NCBI RefSeq assembly: GCF_902148855.1
Contig: NC_043969.1
Span: 28,959,853 to 29,023,852 of the forward strand
Direction: 5' to 3'
Source of the DNA: Sphaeramia orbicularis
Lineage: Eukaryota; Chordata; Actinopteri; Kurtiformes; Apogonidae
DNA: 64,000 bases
Shown here: piece by piece, positions 35,701 through 48,140 of the stretch
Numbering within the stretch: position 1 is the first letter of the stretch
How the letters are laid out: each line of letters begins with the position of its first letter
Position numbers and translations under genes: made by a program
Notes under the pieces: generated by a model
Told to the model about the DNA's origin: nothing
Databases searched by the model: none
The model's input: the letters and a program-made list of their open reading frames with translations, nothing else

Positions 35701-38700
35701 CAGATAACAGATGCTCTGGAGTGATGACGAAAGTGTAATTGAACCTGTTGTGAGTTGTTGTACTACCAAAGTGACCTTGAAAATATATTTTGAAGGCTGA
35801 AAAAGTCTGTTGTGTTACTTTAAGGTACTGGAGAAAGAATATAACCAAACAGAGAATATTGCCTCTGCAAGTTCTTTTTTCTCTCCTATTCATGTTGTTT
35901 AAAAGGAAGTACACTTTTATCAATTTATTTCTAAAAGACATTACTTTGGGCTGCTGGCTTTTTCTCCCCAATTTATTTCTGTTCAAACAGTAGCTGCACA
36001 GCCCTCTTACCTTTCCTATAGACTGTAAGAGCCATGTACTGTGTTTGCTCTTGTCCTTATGTTGGTTCATTGTATTTTCATTTACTGTCCACAAGGTGGC
36101 AATCATCTGTCATGAGACTGCATAAATGTAAGACGAGTTATCTAAAATACACAAATCCATCTGTACACTTTGTCTGAGCTGTGCCAGTGTTAGAAGCCGG
36201 TCGTTTACTATGGCTCTTGAATAGGGAAAACAAGTGGGTAAATCAGCCTTCATGTCAAAACATCTAAATACCCACAAAACATGGAAATGCATATGTTTTT
36301 GTCAGAACTCTGGCAAGGCAGATTTATTTGTATAGCACAATTCATACACAGGGCAATTCACAGTGCTTTACAAAAATGGAAAAGAGACAGGTTAAAAACA
36401 CACAATTACAATTAAAACATAATCAATAAAACATAAACAATAATCAATTAAAACAAAGTAAAAGAGAAGAGTGCAGATAGAACCCTTTCAGCTGTTCTAT
36501 GCACAGTTGAACAGAGCTGTTTTCAGCCTGGACTTAAACATTGTCAGATTAGAGGTCTGTCTCACGTCATCAGGAAGACTGTTCCAGAGTTTAGCTGGAT
36601 AGAACTGAAACGCAGCTTCACCATGTTTAGTCCTGACTCTGGGCACCAGCAGAATACCAGTCCGTGAGGTTCTCAGGGTCCGAGATGGTTCATATGGGAC
36701 CAACATGTCACAGATGTACTTTGGTGCTAGACCGTGGAGAGACCTATAAACGAGCAGAGCTGTTTAAAAGTCTCTTCTCTGAGCCACAGGAAGCCAGTGC
36801 AGAGATCTGAGCACAGGACTAATATGGTCGTACTTCCTCCGCATTTTCAGCATGCAGTTGAGGAGAATGTTGAATGAAATATTGACCAGAAGCCAGAATT
36901 ATTCCAGCAGGCTACATCGAGTTGCAGTTGAACAACAAGAGGAATGTGGTTGACGTGTTGCATGTCCAGTCGAATAAACAGCTTTTTGACTGAACAATCA
37001 AGACAGCGAGGCAGTAATTTAAGTGCAGCTGAGCATATTTAACTACATGATCTTCTAAATACACTCCACCCTTACTTCAGAGCTGAACTCCTGAAAATAG
37101 AGGAAAGATGCAACATAAAGGGGGACTATTGGACATTATAGCAAAGCCACAATAAACACTTTTTACACATATTTCCCTTAATATAAATAATTTCAAGTTT
37201 CAAACATAATTAACCATGTGTGACATGGTTATTATACTGTGAAAATTGCATACCTTTGCAAAGCTAGTGGAAAAACAGACATTGATCTGAAGAAACCTTT
37301 TTGTCCCAGGACTAGAGTCGCAGAACTAAAAGTACCCAATACAGTGCACTGGGAATTTTCCATCCATAACCTCTGAGTAAAAGAAACACAACTACAGACA
37401 ATATGACTATATAAGCATTATTTCAGTTAAAATCCTGATTTTATTCTGTTATAGAGCCTTACATTGGGTCACCATCGAGATGTTGTGTGTTCCTGTAGAT
37501 GAAGAGATCCCTGAGGTGTCTGACAGTGTGGTCAAAGCCATCACAGGTGAGATATAATTGTAGTTTTTAGGACATTACCTGTACTTGGTAGAAAATATTT
37601 AGTGTAATTTCAAGATGAAACCTCCCCCTTATTCCAGATGTGATTGAGATGGATTCGAAACGTGTACCTAAGGACAAGCTGGCATGCATCACACGTTGCA
37701 GCAAGCACATTTTTAATGCCATCAAAATCAGCAAGAAAGAGGCAGCGTCTGCAGACGACTTCCTTCCCACGCTTATCTACATTGTCCTGAAAGCAAACCC
37801 TCCACGACTTCAGTCCAACATCCAGTACATCACCCGCTTCTGCAACCCCAGCAGGCTTATGACTGGAGAGGATGGATACTACTTCACTAACCTGGTAGGG
37901 AATGGTGTCATCTGTTTATTATGAGCTGACTTAAAGGTTTAATATGTAAGATTCATGCTTATTTGTGTGCTTACATGAACTCTGTTTTGTGTTGGGAACT
38001 GTTCATTTGTTAATGTTAGCCTGCTCCATTTCTAAGGTAATCGTAGATACTCTTGTACATTGTTGCCTTTGCAGAAAAGGAAGAAAAAGGTACTGAAGAA
38101 ATTTAGAGCAAGTGATTGTAAAAGAAAATTGAATCCCTTACAGAAATTAGGCTGTTAACATTTATCACAGTTGTCTTGAGCTTAGAAATGATATTTTCTA
38201 ATGTTGTATGAAGCCTTTAATTGCAAAATTAGCCATTGAAGAGCAGTGACACCCAAAACAAAGTCTTTTAATAATGCTCTCCACTTCTTTCCCACTCCAG
38301 TGCTGTGCAGTGGCCTTCATTGAAAAGCTGGATGGCCAGTCTCTGAACCTGAGCCCTGAGGAGTTTGAGCTCTACATGTCCGGCCAGGCGTCCCCACACT
38401 GGCCACAAGGAGCTGGAGCCTCCTCCCCAGGCAGTGCAGCTCTGAGTCAGGTCCACAAGCGGCTAGATCTGCTCACCGGCCTTGGCGAAAGGCAGGACCG
38501 GGTCATCGAGAAGGCCCGCCAGCTGGAGAGTGACCTCATCGACTGGACAGATGAGGTAGAGCAAAAGGTGCAGAGTGTTCTAGAAAGCTTTCCACAAGAG
38601 ACACACAACCCGACTGCAACCACAGCAAGTGGGACAACGTCTGCAGCAGCATCAGCAATAGACTCTGATAACGTTGAGAATGAGCGCCTGCCTCCACCGC

Positions 38701-38726
38701 TGCAACCACAAGTGTTCGCTGGTTGA
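32760..38726 (+). CDS. rabgef1: Rab5 GDP/GTP exchange factor (Rabex-5)
   Basis: Activates Rab5 on early endosomes, binds rabaptin-5 and ubiquitin. Eight coding exons: 32760-32941, 33087-33259, 33612-33790, 34157-34238, 34338-34470, 37455-37546, 37638-37894, 38301-38726; phases agree and give 507 residues, close to human. An A20 zinc finger (Cys20, Cys24, Cys36, Cys39; [10 protein letters not shown]) is followed by the ubiquitin-binding MIU helix ([16 protein letters not shown]). Then come a helical bundle and the VPS9 domain ([50 protein letters not shown]), a C-terminal coiled coil and the conserved end [13 protein letters not shown] second Met three bases on could also serve. A noncoding first exon is expected near 32.0-32.1 kb. 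Intron 34239-34337 appears to start with GC. The 3 kb intron 6 holds LINE copies. Confidence 0.96.
34760..35460 (-). mobile_element. LINE endonuclease fragment in rabgef1 intron 6
   Basis: The minus strand shows pieces of an AP-endonuclease domain: [46 protein letters not shown], and further on [13 protein letters not shown]. An unrelated stretch of about 130 bases (35090-35220) separates the pieces. It has no reverse transcriptase and is inactive. Confidence 0.75.
36310..36880 (-). mobile_element. L2-type LINE 3' fragment in rabgef1 intron 6
   Basis: Same family as the copy at 25.3-25.9 kb: [46 protein letters not shown], and the tail complement GGCAAGGCAGATTTATTTGT. It is 5'-truncated. Confidence 0.8.
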
Positions 38727-41142
38727 TACAAGGAGCTCTGCTCTCAAAAATCCCTCTAGATGCTTTACTCCACCCTTCCCCTCCACCCTGCTGTCCACAT
38801 GCACATACAGTGGCCATCTGATACATGTCCCATTTCCACTCCATCCATCAGGGTCCAGATTGTGGTGACAGCATACCATAATCCCTACAACAGCAACTAC
38901 AACTGAACTGTCATGGAAATTAAGGAATTAAAATAATAGTTTGGTGTTCAGGGAAATGCAATTATTGGCCTTCTTGCTAAAAGTCATTTAACAAAAGCAC
39001 TTCACTATATCTGTCTGACATATTAAAGCTACGGTTAAGACAACTAGCAGGGGTTAGTGTTAATTTGTAGAAATCCCGGAAGCATTGCCACAGACAAAAT
39101 ATATTCACTTCCCTATGTTAATCTTATTTGTTTAATCTTACATTTGTTTACTTAATGATTTGTGTTAGAGGCGACTCTAGAAATACCAGTCTAGCCACTG
39201 CCTGTGCTAGTAGTCTTTGAACTCAGCAAACCATCTCCTAGCTGTAGCAATATACATAATAGACAGATATATGAGTGGTGTGAACCTTATCATTCTGTTT
39301 TCAGCAAGAAAGTGAAAAGGCAATTCCTTTAACATTAGGAACTGTTTAGCAGTGTGGCAAAGCCAAGGACTCTTCAGGATGTTGGTCCTGGTTACAAAGT
39401 GATGGATCCAATGCACCACAAACAGCAGAAGCCTTGAGACTTGGTTTGTCTTTTAGTTCACATTCAGGTGTCCTTTGTCTTGCCATGTCATCATGAGGCT
39501 CAGATAATTCAGGCTCAGTCCATTTCAGTTTGGACATATAATCCCTTTATGAGCTTTGCGTCCTTGTTATACGACGTGCAGGGAATCCTTCCACAAAGTG
39601 ACGTCCAGATCACCTCGAATGGCTCTTTTTGGGGTAAAGGAGCTGTGACTCCGCCCTCTGCTCTTCCTGATCATCTGTTTGTCATGACATCCTCAGTACC
39701 TCAATACTTTTTTCATCCTTTTGCTTTTTACAGATGGGATAAAAAGTTGGAAGGGATTTTTAAACCTTTTTCTGTCATCATTTGTGACTTATCAGGCGAA
39801 GTTGTTGCCGTTATTTTGTGACGTCTCCAGGTGTGTGAGTAGCTTATGTGTTTGAATGTGCGCGTCTGTAACTTGACTGAAGGCTTAAAGGCTACCTGCA
39901 TAGTATCCATGATTGGAACAGCAACTTTTAGTAAAATATGTTCTTGGTAAAGGAAATGGAAAAATCTGAATTGGAAAGTTAACTTCCTCTCCCTGAAATA
40001 ACCCTCCAACTCATGCTTGTGATTTGTGCTGTGTTTGCTGTGTATTTCCCCGTCCTGTGGAGGTAATTTCCTGAGAAACAGAGTTTGTGTGAGTCTAGCA
40101 TGCAGGCGAGAGTGTGCGTGCGCGAGTATGCATTGCATGGACATGTCCCATGAATATTGTTAAATCATAAAAATCCAGTTGTGTGTGAATATTGTAGTCT
40201 TGTTTTCATGCCAGACCTCTCACTCCAGTCAGAAGCTGGATGTACAGAAGTGATTTTATTTTTCTATAGAGTGGCAAGTATCAACTCTTCTGGATGCAAT
40301 AGGAGACATTAATCCTGTAATATTTACAGTAGTACTCTTGTTAAAGAACACTGCTTGAAGACGTGACAAAAATTCCAATGAGTGAATAGTAAGCAATTAA
40401 CATTTTCAATCAATACTTTTATCGGCTGAAGAGGGTGGCAGAAGCATGTCCAACTTTAATGTAAGTCTATTTTAGGTGAATGAACTTATGCTCTGTGGGG
40501 TTAGTAGACCAGATGATGATGATTCCGTTTTCTTTGTAAGCACCTGATATGAAACTACTCCTAACGCCTGTTGCTTTACTAGTGCAGAAGAATAATATGT
40601 TTCATTTAACTTATTTTTAAGCACTTTTTTTTTTTAAAAAGACATTAAATGAAGGAAGTGAATAATAAGCTTCCATTTAAAGGATGATGCTCACTGTCTT
40701 CAGAGAAAACAGTGGTGTTGACTGGCGGATTTGACAGCCCTGTAGTGGAAGAAATGTTCAAAAAGTCCCAGTTTGCAAAATGTGAAGGGCAGATTTTTTT
40801 TTAACCCCTTTCTCATGAACTAAGATTTTCTTTGCGTTGCTTGATGTCTGCAACAGTATAGCCCATGTGCAGTTGGTGTCCAATTTTAGTTTGACAAACG
40901 GCTTTTAATGCAGATCTTAACAATAGCTTGAATAACTTCATATTGCACTGTATGCAGAAGCCATTTACCTGATATTTTCAAAAGTTTCAAACACTTTGTA
41001 ACCTTATAGGTTTGTTATCACATGGGAAAAACAAAGTCAATACTGTCTTTTATTTAAATGTAACTTATTGCAGCAGTATTGGTTTATTTGCATCTATGGG
41101 TGTGTGATTATGATGATGATGATGATGATGATAATAAATAAA
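38727..41142 (+). other. probable 3' UTR of rabgef1
   Basis: No other gene is recognised between the rabgef1 stop and 41.1 kb. A (GAT)n stretch followed by AATAAATAAAAA at 41133-41142 could be the poly(A) signal. An earlier signal would shorten the UTR. Confidence 0.4.
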
Positions 41143-41831
41143 AATTGAAAACAGTGTTTCTGTCTAGCTTGTCTTTATCATGTTTCACATGGTAGTGCTA
41201 ATAACTGACATGTTACACTTAGTGAATTCTGTTAGTGTTGGAAAGTTGTACTGATGAAATTAGGAAAAATACACATTTTTGCCAAGATAAAACAATTACA
41301 GTTACTAGAAGTTTGTTATGTGGCTTACTTTACTTGCACATGGATTATTAAAATATACATACATTTTGTATTTATGAATTTTTATTCTCTTATTTTTCAG
41401 TGGACATAGGCACAGTCTTATGAGTGTGTTACTTTTATTTCCTCTTTGTATATCCCAAGTAATACGTTTCTCAGGACAGGCCAACACCCTAGATGGGGTT
41501 AACAAAATTACATGAGAATTAAGAGGAAGTAAACTAGATTACCAAAAAGTAAAGCTGAAGTATCTAATTTCACTCATACAGCACTATAGCTTATCTTTGT
41601 TATTTTTCCTGTTTTTTTTTTATGGGTTTTTTTTTTAGTTTTTTTATGACTGCCTACAAAATATGCTTACAATGTAAATCACACTTGTATCAGAAATGAG
41701 AGACAATTTTTCATGGAAATGAGGATTTCCTGTATGTAAAAGGCTAAAAAACCCATAATTTTCACTTCCCTTTTCATTACAAATAAAACACCGCTGTCAA
41801 TCCCTGGTTCTTTTCAAAAAGAGCAGTCACA

Positions 41832-43701
41832 ATGGACCTGGTTATTTCCCTCTTAGGTGAGTTTTCTGTGATTCATCAGAAAATTTGTACTTTAAACCTT
41901 TATGTCTCATCTGTGGTTCTTCACTTTTTCAGTGCTTTCAACACTGCCGCAGCTTGTACAACCTGTGGGTATGTACCTAATTCTTAAAATTAATAATTTA
42001 AGCAGTGATGGAGGACATTTTTAGGTTTCCTACTGATTAAAAGTTTCAATGGCACAATGTACAGAGGAATTATCAGCAAATATACCAATGAAAGTATTTG
42101 GTAAATGCACTGAAAGCAGAAATGAATCATTATTAATCCTTGGTTTTTCTCTGTAGTCCCCCCTTTGTTATTTAGAACTGTTGTGGAGATCACATCTGGA
42201 GACTCAAAAGTCTTCTCTGGGGAGAGTGTCCGGCTGAGATGCAGCATTCCTGATAACTACAACTTCACCTGGCGTTACCTGTGGTTCAGAGGGTCGAAGC
42301 AGCTTCCACAAAATGGAGAAAATATAGTCCTATGGAATGCAAATATTAAAGAGAGTGGGAAATATTACTGCCAAGGATTTAGGAACTCTATTGTTGGAAA
42401 GATACATACCCTCAAAAGTCTGCCAGTGGAGATCACTGTGGATGGTGAGATCTGGTTTATCAGCAGAAATATCTTCTTACTTCATATTGTTATTTATTAG
42501 CTGTCATCCTGAGTAGGCGTATTTACTTATTTTATGTTTATCTGTCACTGTTAATAGCAAAACGAGCTGAAATTATTTCCGTATTGTTATCATTATTATT
42601 TTTATGAGAATGATGAAGTGATACCTTTCTCTGTGTTCAGGGGGGTGGGCCATCCTGCAGGTCCCACCACATCCTGGACTTGTTGGAGAATCCCTGATAA
42701 TGACCTGTCATGTCCGAGGAAACCCCCCCATCCGTGAGGCAATTCTGTACAAAGACGGCGTTGAAGTGTTGAGACAGAATGGCTCTGGTGGACATTTGCA
42801 CCTGACCAATCTGACTCTGGAGGATGGAGGGCTGTACTCTTGCAGAGCCTCCTGGGATACATTCAGACATACAGTTTCTGTGATTTCAACTGCCACTCAA
42901 CTACAGGTTTTAGGTGAGATGTTTCACAGTTACAGTTACTTACAAGTCATATGTTTGGTTGTAGCGTTACCACCAGACTTCATAAATGTCTCTTTTCTGT
43001 TATCATCACAGAGGTTTTGACACAGCCAATAATGGAGATTGTTGACGACAAACCAATAAATCCATCAAATATGAAACTTGTGTGCCATGTACAATACAAC
43101 GCCAGGGATCCTGCACCTCCAATGTACTTCTATTTCTACAAGAATAACAAGCACCTGGCAATGGCTATTTCTCAGAACTATATCCTGGTCACACGAAGCC
43201 CGGGCACATTCACCTGCATGGCCATGGTGCCTCAGATGGGGGTTTCCAGGCAGAGTGACCCTAAGAGCTTTGGACAAGTGACAGGTACATACAGATAAAA
43301 TGCAACCTGATTCACCCAGAACTGAATTGATAATTGTCCTCCTGAATTCAGCTTCTCAGTGGAACTCAGGTTAAACTGTGTCTGATCCAACAGGAACACA
43401 GACAATGAAGCCTCCACCTCTTCCAGACAGCGACCCATGGACCTCAGCCTCCCCAGACATGACCTTATTCCCTTCATTTGAGCCTTCAGAGGTCCAATCC
43501 TCCACCCATCCACCCACTGCACCCACTATGGACAGCACCCAGTCCTCAGAGCCTCCTCTAATGACCTCACAGCCAGCACTAACCACTCCATCATCCACAC
43601 TCCAGTCTGCAAACAACCAAACTGTTGCCTCAGAGACTGAAGATGCATCTGGGGGGTCCAGTGAAATGTCTGGGGATTCTCCAGATGCTGAAATGGAGTG
43701 A
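41832..43701 (+). CDS. Fc receptor-like protein, three Ig domains, probably secreted
   Basis: Immunoglobulin-superfamily protein of the FcR/FCRL group, likely binding antibody or a related ligand outside the cell. Exons: 41832-41856 and 41933-41968 (split signal peptide MDLVISLLVLSTLPQLVQP), 42157-42444 (Ig D1), 42641-42913 (D2, WAILQVPPHPGLVGESLIMT), 43012-43284 (D3), 43394-43701. All introns are in the same phase and the sum is 400 residues. Paired cysteines are visible: D1 LRCSIP/KYYCQG, D2 MTCHVR/LYSCRA, D3 LVCHVQ/TFTCMA. The last exon encodes about 100 residues rich in Pro, Ser and Thr (STHPPTAPTMDSTQSSEPP) ending DSPDAEME, without transmembrane helix or ITAM/ITIM. Soluble FcR-like proteins are known from catfish. 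Poly(A) signal AATAAA at 43829. An alternative 3' exon with a membrane anchor was not seen before the next gene. Confidence 0.85.
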
Positions 43702-43828
43702 TGAGTTATCATATGTTACATGCAGATCACTAAAGAAAATAATGGTGGAGGATAATGTGTGATGATTTTAGCTTCTTGTAACAATCCCATTATGCTGTAA
43801 TTTTCATGAAGATTTATGTGAGATGTCA

Positions 43829-43834
43829 AAATAA
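43829..43834 (+). terminator. poly(A) signal of the Fc receptor-like gene
   Basis: AATAAA lies 128 bases after the stop codon and is followed by an A-run and a T-rich stretch. Confidence 0.55.
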
Positions 43835-43849
43835 AAAAAAAATACAACT

Positions 43850-44748
43850 TTTAATCAATGATATGCGTCACTGTATTTGACTTTATTGTCAGTGAATACA
43901 ATCTCTTTGTACAAAACAACTGTAATTCAATATAATAATATAATAAAAACGTGTATAAGTAACGTTGCAGTAACAGGGTGTTATCAATTTCCACAACAAA
44001 ACCACATTGCACCAAATTTCAACTAAGACTAATGATTCAGATCAGTGGTATTTTCTGAATACATAACATATATATATCATATATTTCAATGTGTTGTCCT
44101 TGGTTATCAGTGACAGTGTGGTTATGAGGTAAAAGAACATGCAAGTTCCATGGAAGAGGAAGAAAGAGATGGAAAACAAATTAGTCTGAAAAGGAACTTC
44201 TGGGCTATTTTGAGTCAGAGAAGTGAGGTAATGGTTATATGGGGTCATGATGTTTATGTAAGGGCATGACTTGTAGTTCACTCTCAGTAAATACATCATA
44301 TACAGACATGTATATGTATATATATTCAAGGACTATAAAAGCTAAGTACATTCTGCAGCAACATTATAGTCTATAGGGTTTGAAGAAGGTAATTAGTTTC
44401 ATAAAAAATAAAAAGGAATTTTTGTTCAATTTAAATTCAAGCCAAGTGTCAACATTGGCATTTTCCTTTTTAAAATATGTTGTTTTTTTATTCTATATCA
44501 TTTGGATTAAAAGATGTATTATAAAAGTTCAATATACAACACTGGCACTTAATCTTTGTTTTGTGTATATAATTTGCCAATACTGACCTTTTTTTTTTAT
44601 CTGATTAGATAATTTATCTAGCATTTATGATCAATGATACTTACAAACAATTGTTGTTCATTTACCTGATGAGAATGGTTTGTTTGAAGCGTCATGAATA
44701 AATATACCAGCATCAGTCAGACCATGTGCAGGTGTTTCTTTTCATTGT
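43850..44748. other. intergenic DNA between two convergent genes
   Basis: AT-rich sequence between the plus-strand Fc receptor-like gene and minus-strand otol1. No exon was recognised. Confidence 0.4.
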
Positions 44749-44754
44749 TTTATT
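44749..44754 (-). terminator. poly(A) signal of otol1
   Basis: The complement of AATAAA lies about 220 bases past the otol1 stop codon. Confidence 0.45.
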
Positions 44755-44974
44755 TTAGGGGTAATAGAAAAAATGTGATGATTAAATGAACATGATCATG
44801 ATACTGCCAGTCTTTAAATTTTCAGACTTGTGTACAATACAGTTTTCAAGCAGTCCGTAAGTAGAGAGTATAGAGTAGCACCACCGATATTTGGCCTTAA
44901 CACATTTGGTTAAGCTGGGACAGTGCAGCAGATGTAGATATCCACAGTGCTGACAAAGACTGGCCTCGTGAATG

Positions 44975-46253
44975 TCAGACCTTGTCTGAGTAAAGCAAGA
45001 ATCCAGAGAAGATGCTGTCATCTTCACTGCTGGCATATACCCCATTCCAGTCTCTGAGAGTCTCCATCCACACCTGATCACCTGGTACCAACCGCATCAC
45101 CACCAGAGTGGACGCCTGGTCGATGTCCTGGCCATAGAGGGAGTCCCGTATCCTTACTTTGCGTGAACCGTTTACCACCAACGTGGCTCGCAGTGGCTGG
45201 TTACGTACGGTGATGTGGAAGGAGAACACATAGACCCCTGCATGGACACATGTAAAGCTGTTGGAAGTGACGTTAAAGTGGTTCTCATCGTTGTAGAAGA
45301 TCTTATCAAATCGGATTGGGAAGCCAGACGGAGGAAAAGACTTTCTGGGTGAGATCCCTACACTGAAGGCTGAGCGCTTCTGGGGAACCCCAGACCCTTT
45401 AGCTCCTTTGAACCCACGGAAGCCCCGATCCCCTCTCATCCCTGGGTAACCTCTGTCCCCTTTCGGCCCAGGCATCCCTCTTATGCCTTGAACACCCTGA
45501 GGCCCTCTCACTCCTGGCTCACCTGGTGGTCCAGGGGGTCCAGGATCACCTCTGACACCTACAGGACCTGGAGTACCATGCTTGCCATTTATACCTGGAA
45601 TTCCCATCCCTCCTAGAACCCCAGGGGGGCCAGGGTCCCCTCTCTCACCTTTTTGGCCTCTCTCTCCAAATGTGCCACACTCTCCCTTATCCCCTTTATC
45701 CCCCTTTGGACCTGAATCAGGTGGTCCTTGAGGTCCAGGAGGACCTTCTTTTCCTGGTTCTCCTTTCTCCCCAGCAGTCCCATTGAAGCCAGGTTCTCCT
45801 TTCTCTCCAGCATTACCTCTGAGACCTTGTATTCCTCTTTCACCTTTCTCACCTTTTGAGCCAATATCACCTGCACAGTAAAGGAAGCCATGTCAGAAAC
45901 ACTAAAATCGTGCAAAAAAAAAAAAAACCTAAACAAAAAATTTTGAAATATCCTTATCCAGTTGCACAGTCCTTACCTTTCTGTCCCGTTTTTCCTAAAA
46001 CTCCAGGTGACCCAGCTGACCCTGTGTTTCCTCTGTCACCTTTATCCCCTTAAAACATATTTAATAATGAATTAACTAACAGTACATTTAAAAACAAAAT
46101 TTTGCTACTGTTATGTAGTCTACTAAATAAGCACATCTTAAGTTTATTTTGCACTAGACTGTACTGTATTGCTCCTTTGTTTTCACTAACTATATGGTGC
46201 TTTTGAATCTGTATTGCATTGAAGAATGTATATTTTATAGAGTGTTTTAAATG

Positions 46254-46343
<90 letters not shown>

Positions 46344-47219
46344 ACGAGCCATGCTGTTTGGTCTGCCATGAACACAATGAGACGTACTTGTAGCAGCAAA
46401 GTTGAATGGGAATAAGGTGAATCATTAATCTTGTTAAATGTTTTGTATTATATCTCTGGTAGTTTTTCAGAATGAGTGTGAAAAGTCATCAGTATGCCAT
46501 TTCTATTGTCATGATCTATAAATTATTCAATATATTCAGTGATTATAGTTATTTATTTTGAATCTGCATATGACTACCTTATACCCACCTTTGTCTCCTT
46601 TAAACCCTGTAGGACCAATTAGACCTGGTGGTCCAGGTAAACCAGGTGGTCCTGTAAGACCTCTCTCACCTGGCGTCCCTGTCAGCAAACAGAGGCATTT
46701 TAAAATACTTTAATAATTATTTTTAAAAAAACAAAAAAACAAACAAACAAACATAAAAATAGAAAATCAATAACATTTTTTTTTCTTTCATTTTAATACA
46801 ACACTCAGTCTTATACCTGCCAGGCCTCGGTCTCCCTTCAGCCCCCTGGGGCCCCTTTCAGGAGGACAACACTCACAAAAATTGAAGTAGCACTCATTAT
46901 AATCCAGAGTGTAGTTCTCAGGGCCAGCACCAGGGGGGTTGGTGTTCTCAGCATAGTACTGTGGAAAGTCATGGCTTGGGTAGGTGGTCCTGTCTGTGGT
47001 GGGCACTGGGTGGGGCTCCACCGGGGCTGGTGTAGCCACTATCTTCAGAGTCTTGGGCATGCTGGTGGTCACGGGGCTGTGCACAGTGACCTGAGGGACC
47101 GGCTTCTTGGTGTAGTGGTATTTGGGCTTCTGGGTAGTCTTAGCTTCAGCGCAGGACCCCACAGTGAGCACAACCACAACTACGGCCACAAAAGTCGTCT
47201 GACAGGAGAGAATCCTCAT
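44975..47219 (-). CDS. otol1: otolin-1, inner-ear short-chain collagen with C1q domain
   Basis: Secreted scaffold collagen of otoliths and otolithic membrane, a trimer held by collagen helix and C1q head. Exons: 46817-47219, 46589-46678, 45977-46048, 44975-45870; in frame, 486 residues (human about 477). Signal peptide [20 protein letters not shown]...CAEA. The Thr/Pro-rich N-terminal region ends in [20 protein letters not shown], matching human ENFTLD...CCDCC. About 215 residues of Gly-X-Y follow, with one break at [12 protein letters not shown] and a cysteine in GECGTFG. The C1q head starts [20 protein letters not shown], with [46 protein letters not shown] and [14 protein letters not shown]. 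Other C1q/TNF proteins were considered, but the cysteine motif before the collagen and the neighbour sptssb favour otolin. Confidence 0.93.
46255..46342 (+). repeat. (TG)n microsatellite in otol1 intron 2
   Basis: About 44 uninterrupted TG units lie between the second and third otol1 exons. It is likely polymorphic in length. Confidence 0.95.
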
Positions 47220-47689
47220 GGTTGACTGGGATCTAAGAACAGATGAGTTTATACACTACACCTTTCCTCTGTTTGTGTGGACTAATTTCATTTCCTCTTT
47301 AAGGTGGCAAGACAAAAAAAAATCACCAGATGGAAACCATAAATATAAAAATCCCTTACACAATACTGATTAGCAAAATGTGTCTCTGACTTGTTCTCAC
47401 TACTGTTTCAGTGCATTTTTAAAACTTGTTTTCCTCAATTTATTATTCTCTCAACTACATCCACAGTTTTCTTAATCATGGGCCACTGGTGACCCATTAT
47501 GTCTGCATTTACCCAAAGCTAATTTAATTTATGCTCTCTGCTTGTTTGTCAGTGAATTCATGCACTTGCAGAAAACCAAGAAGTTTTTTGGTCTCAATAT
47601 ATAGTGACTGTTAAGCATCTATATTCAATTAGACACAATAGAACACTAATTTATTTGCAAAATGCATCCTTTAACAAAGTTAATTAGAC

Positions 47690-48140
47690 TCACCCAGTTA
47701 TGCATAAGTGGTATGGTCATTTATCCTCTCTAGTGGTGTCTTGGAGGCAGCACCAAGAGCCCCAGGTCTCTCTGATATCTCTGCCAGCCTTGGGCGAATG
47801 AACATCCCCACCAATGAGAATGTTTGCAGGAGACATAGGGGGAGGTCTGAAATCCAACTACGGCAGACTGGAGCTGACCCAAGGAGAACCACTGTGCTGT
47901 GGCCCATTCTCTGTACCCCTGTTGTGTAGAAAGGTGCTTTTGTGACACGGGATACAGCACCCGCCAGGAGCACTCTCTTGCTGCAAGCTAGGCGAGGAGC
48001 AAAGGCCGTGGGGCAATGGGTCACCTGATATGGGAGGCATTGCTCCAAAATCCAACCAACTACCCAGGCTCTTACGGTGGGACAAAGCCAAGAAAAGAGG
48101 GTCCCGTGACAGGGGCCAGGGCACTACAACGGCCTTTTTT
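47690..48140. other. GC-rich block of unknown origin upstream of otol1
   Basis: It is markedly richer in G and C than the AT-rich flanks, with open frames on both strands (minus 47698-48048, 116 residues) but no motif I recognise. Candidates are a transposon fragment, an exon of an unknown gene or a promoter island for otol1. Confidence 0.3.

Noticed and set aside
38268-38879. Several antisense and shifted frames over the last rabgef1 exon
   Set aside because: They overlap a strongly conserved coding exon and show no family signature of their own.
45613-45936. Lys/Glu-rich minus-strand frame of 107 codons
   Set aside because: It is the wrong frame of the otol1 collagen exon; the Gly-X-Y frame is continuous from 45868 to the stop.
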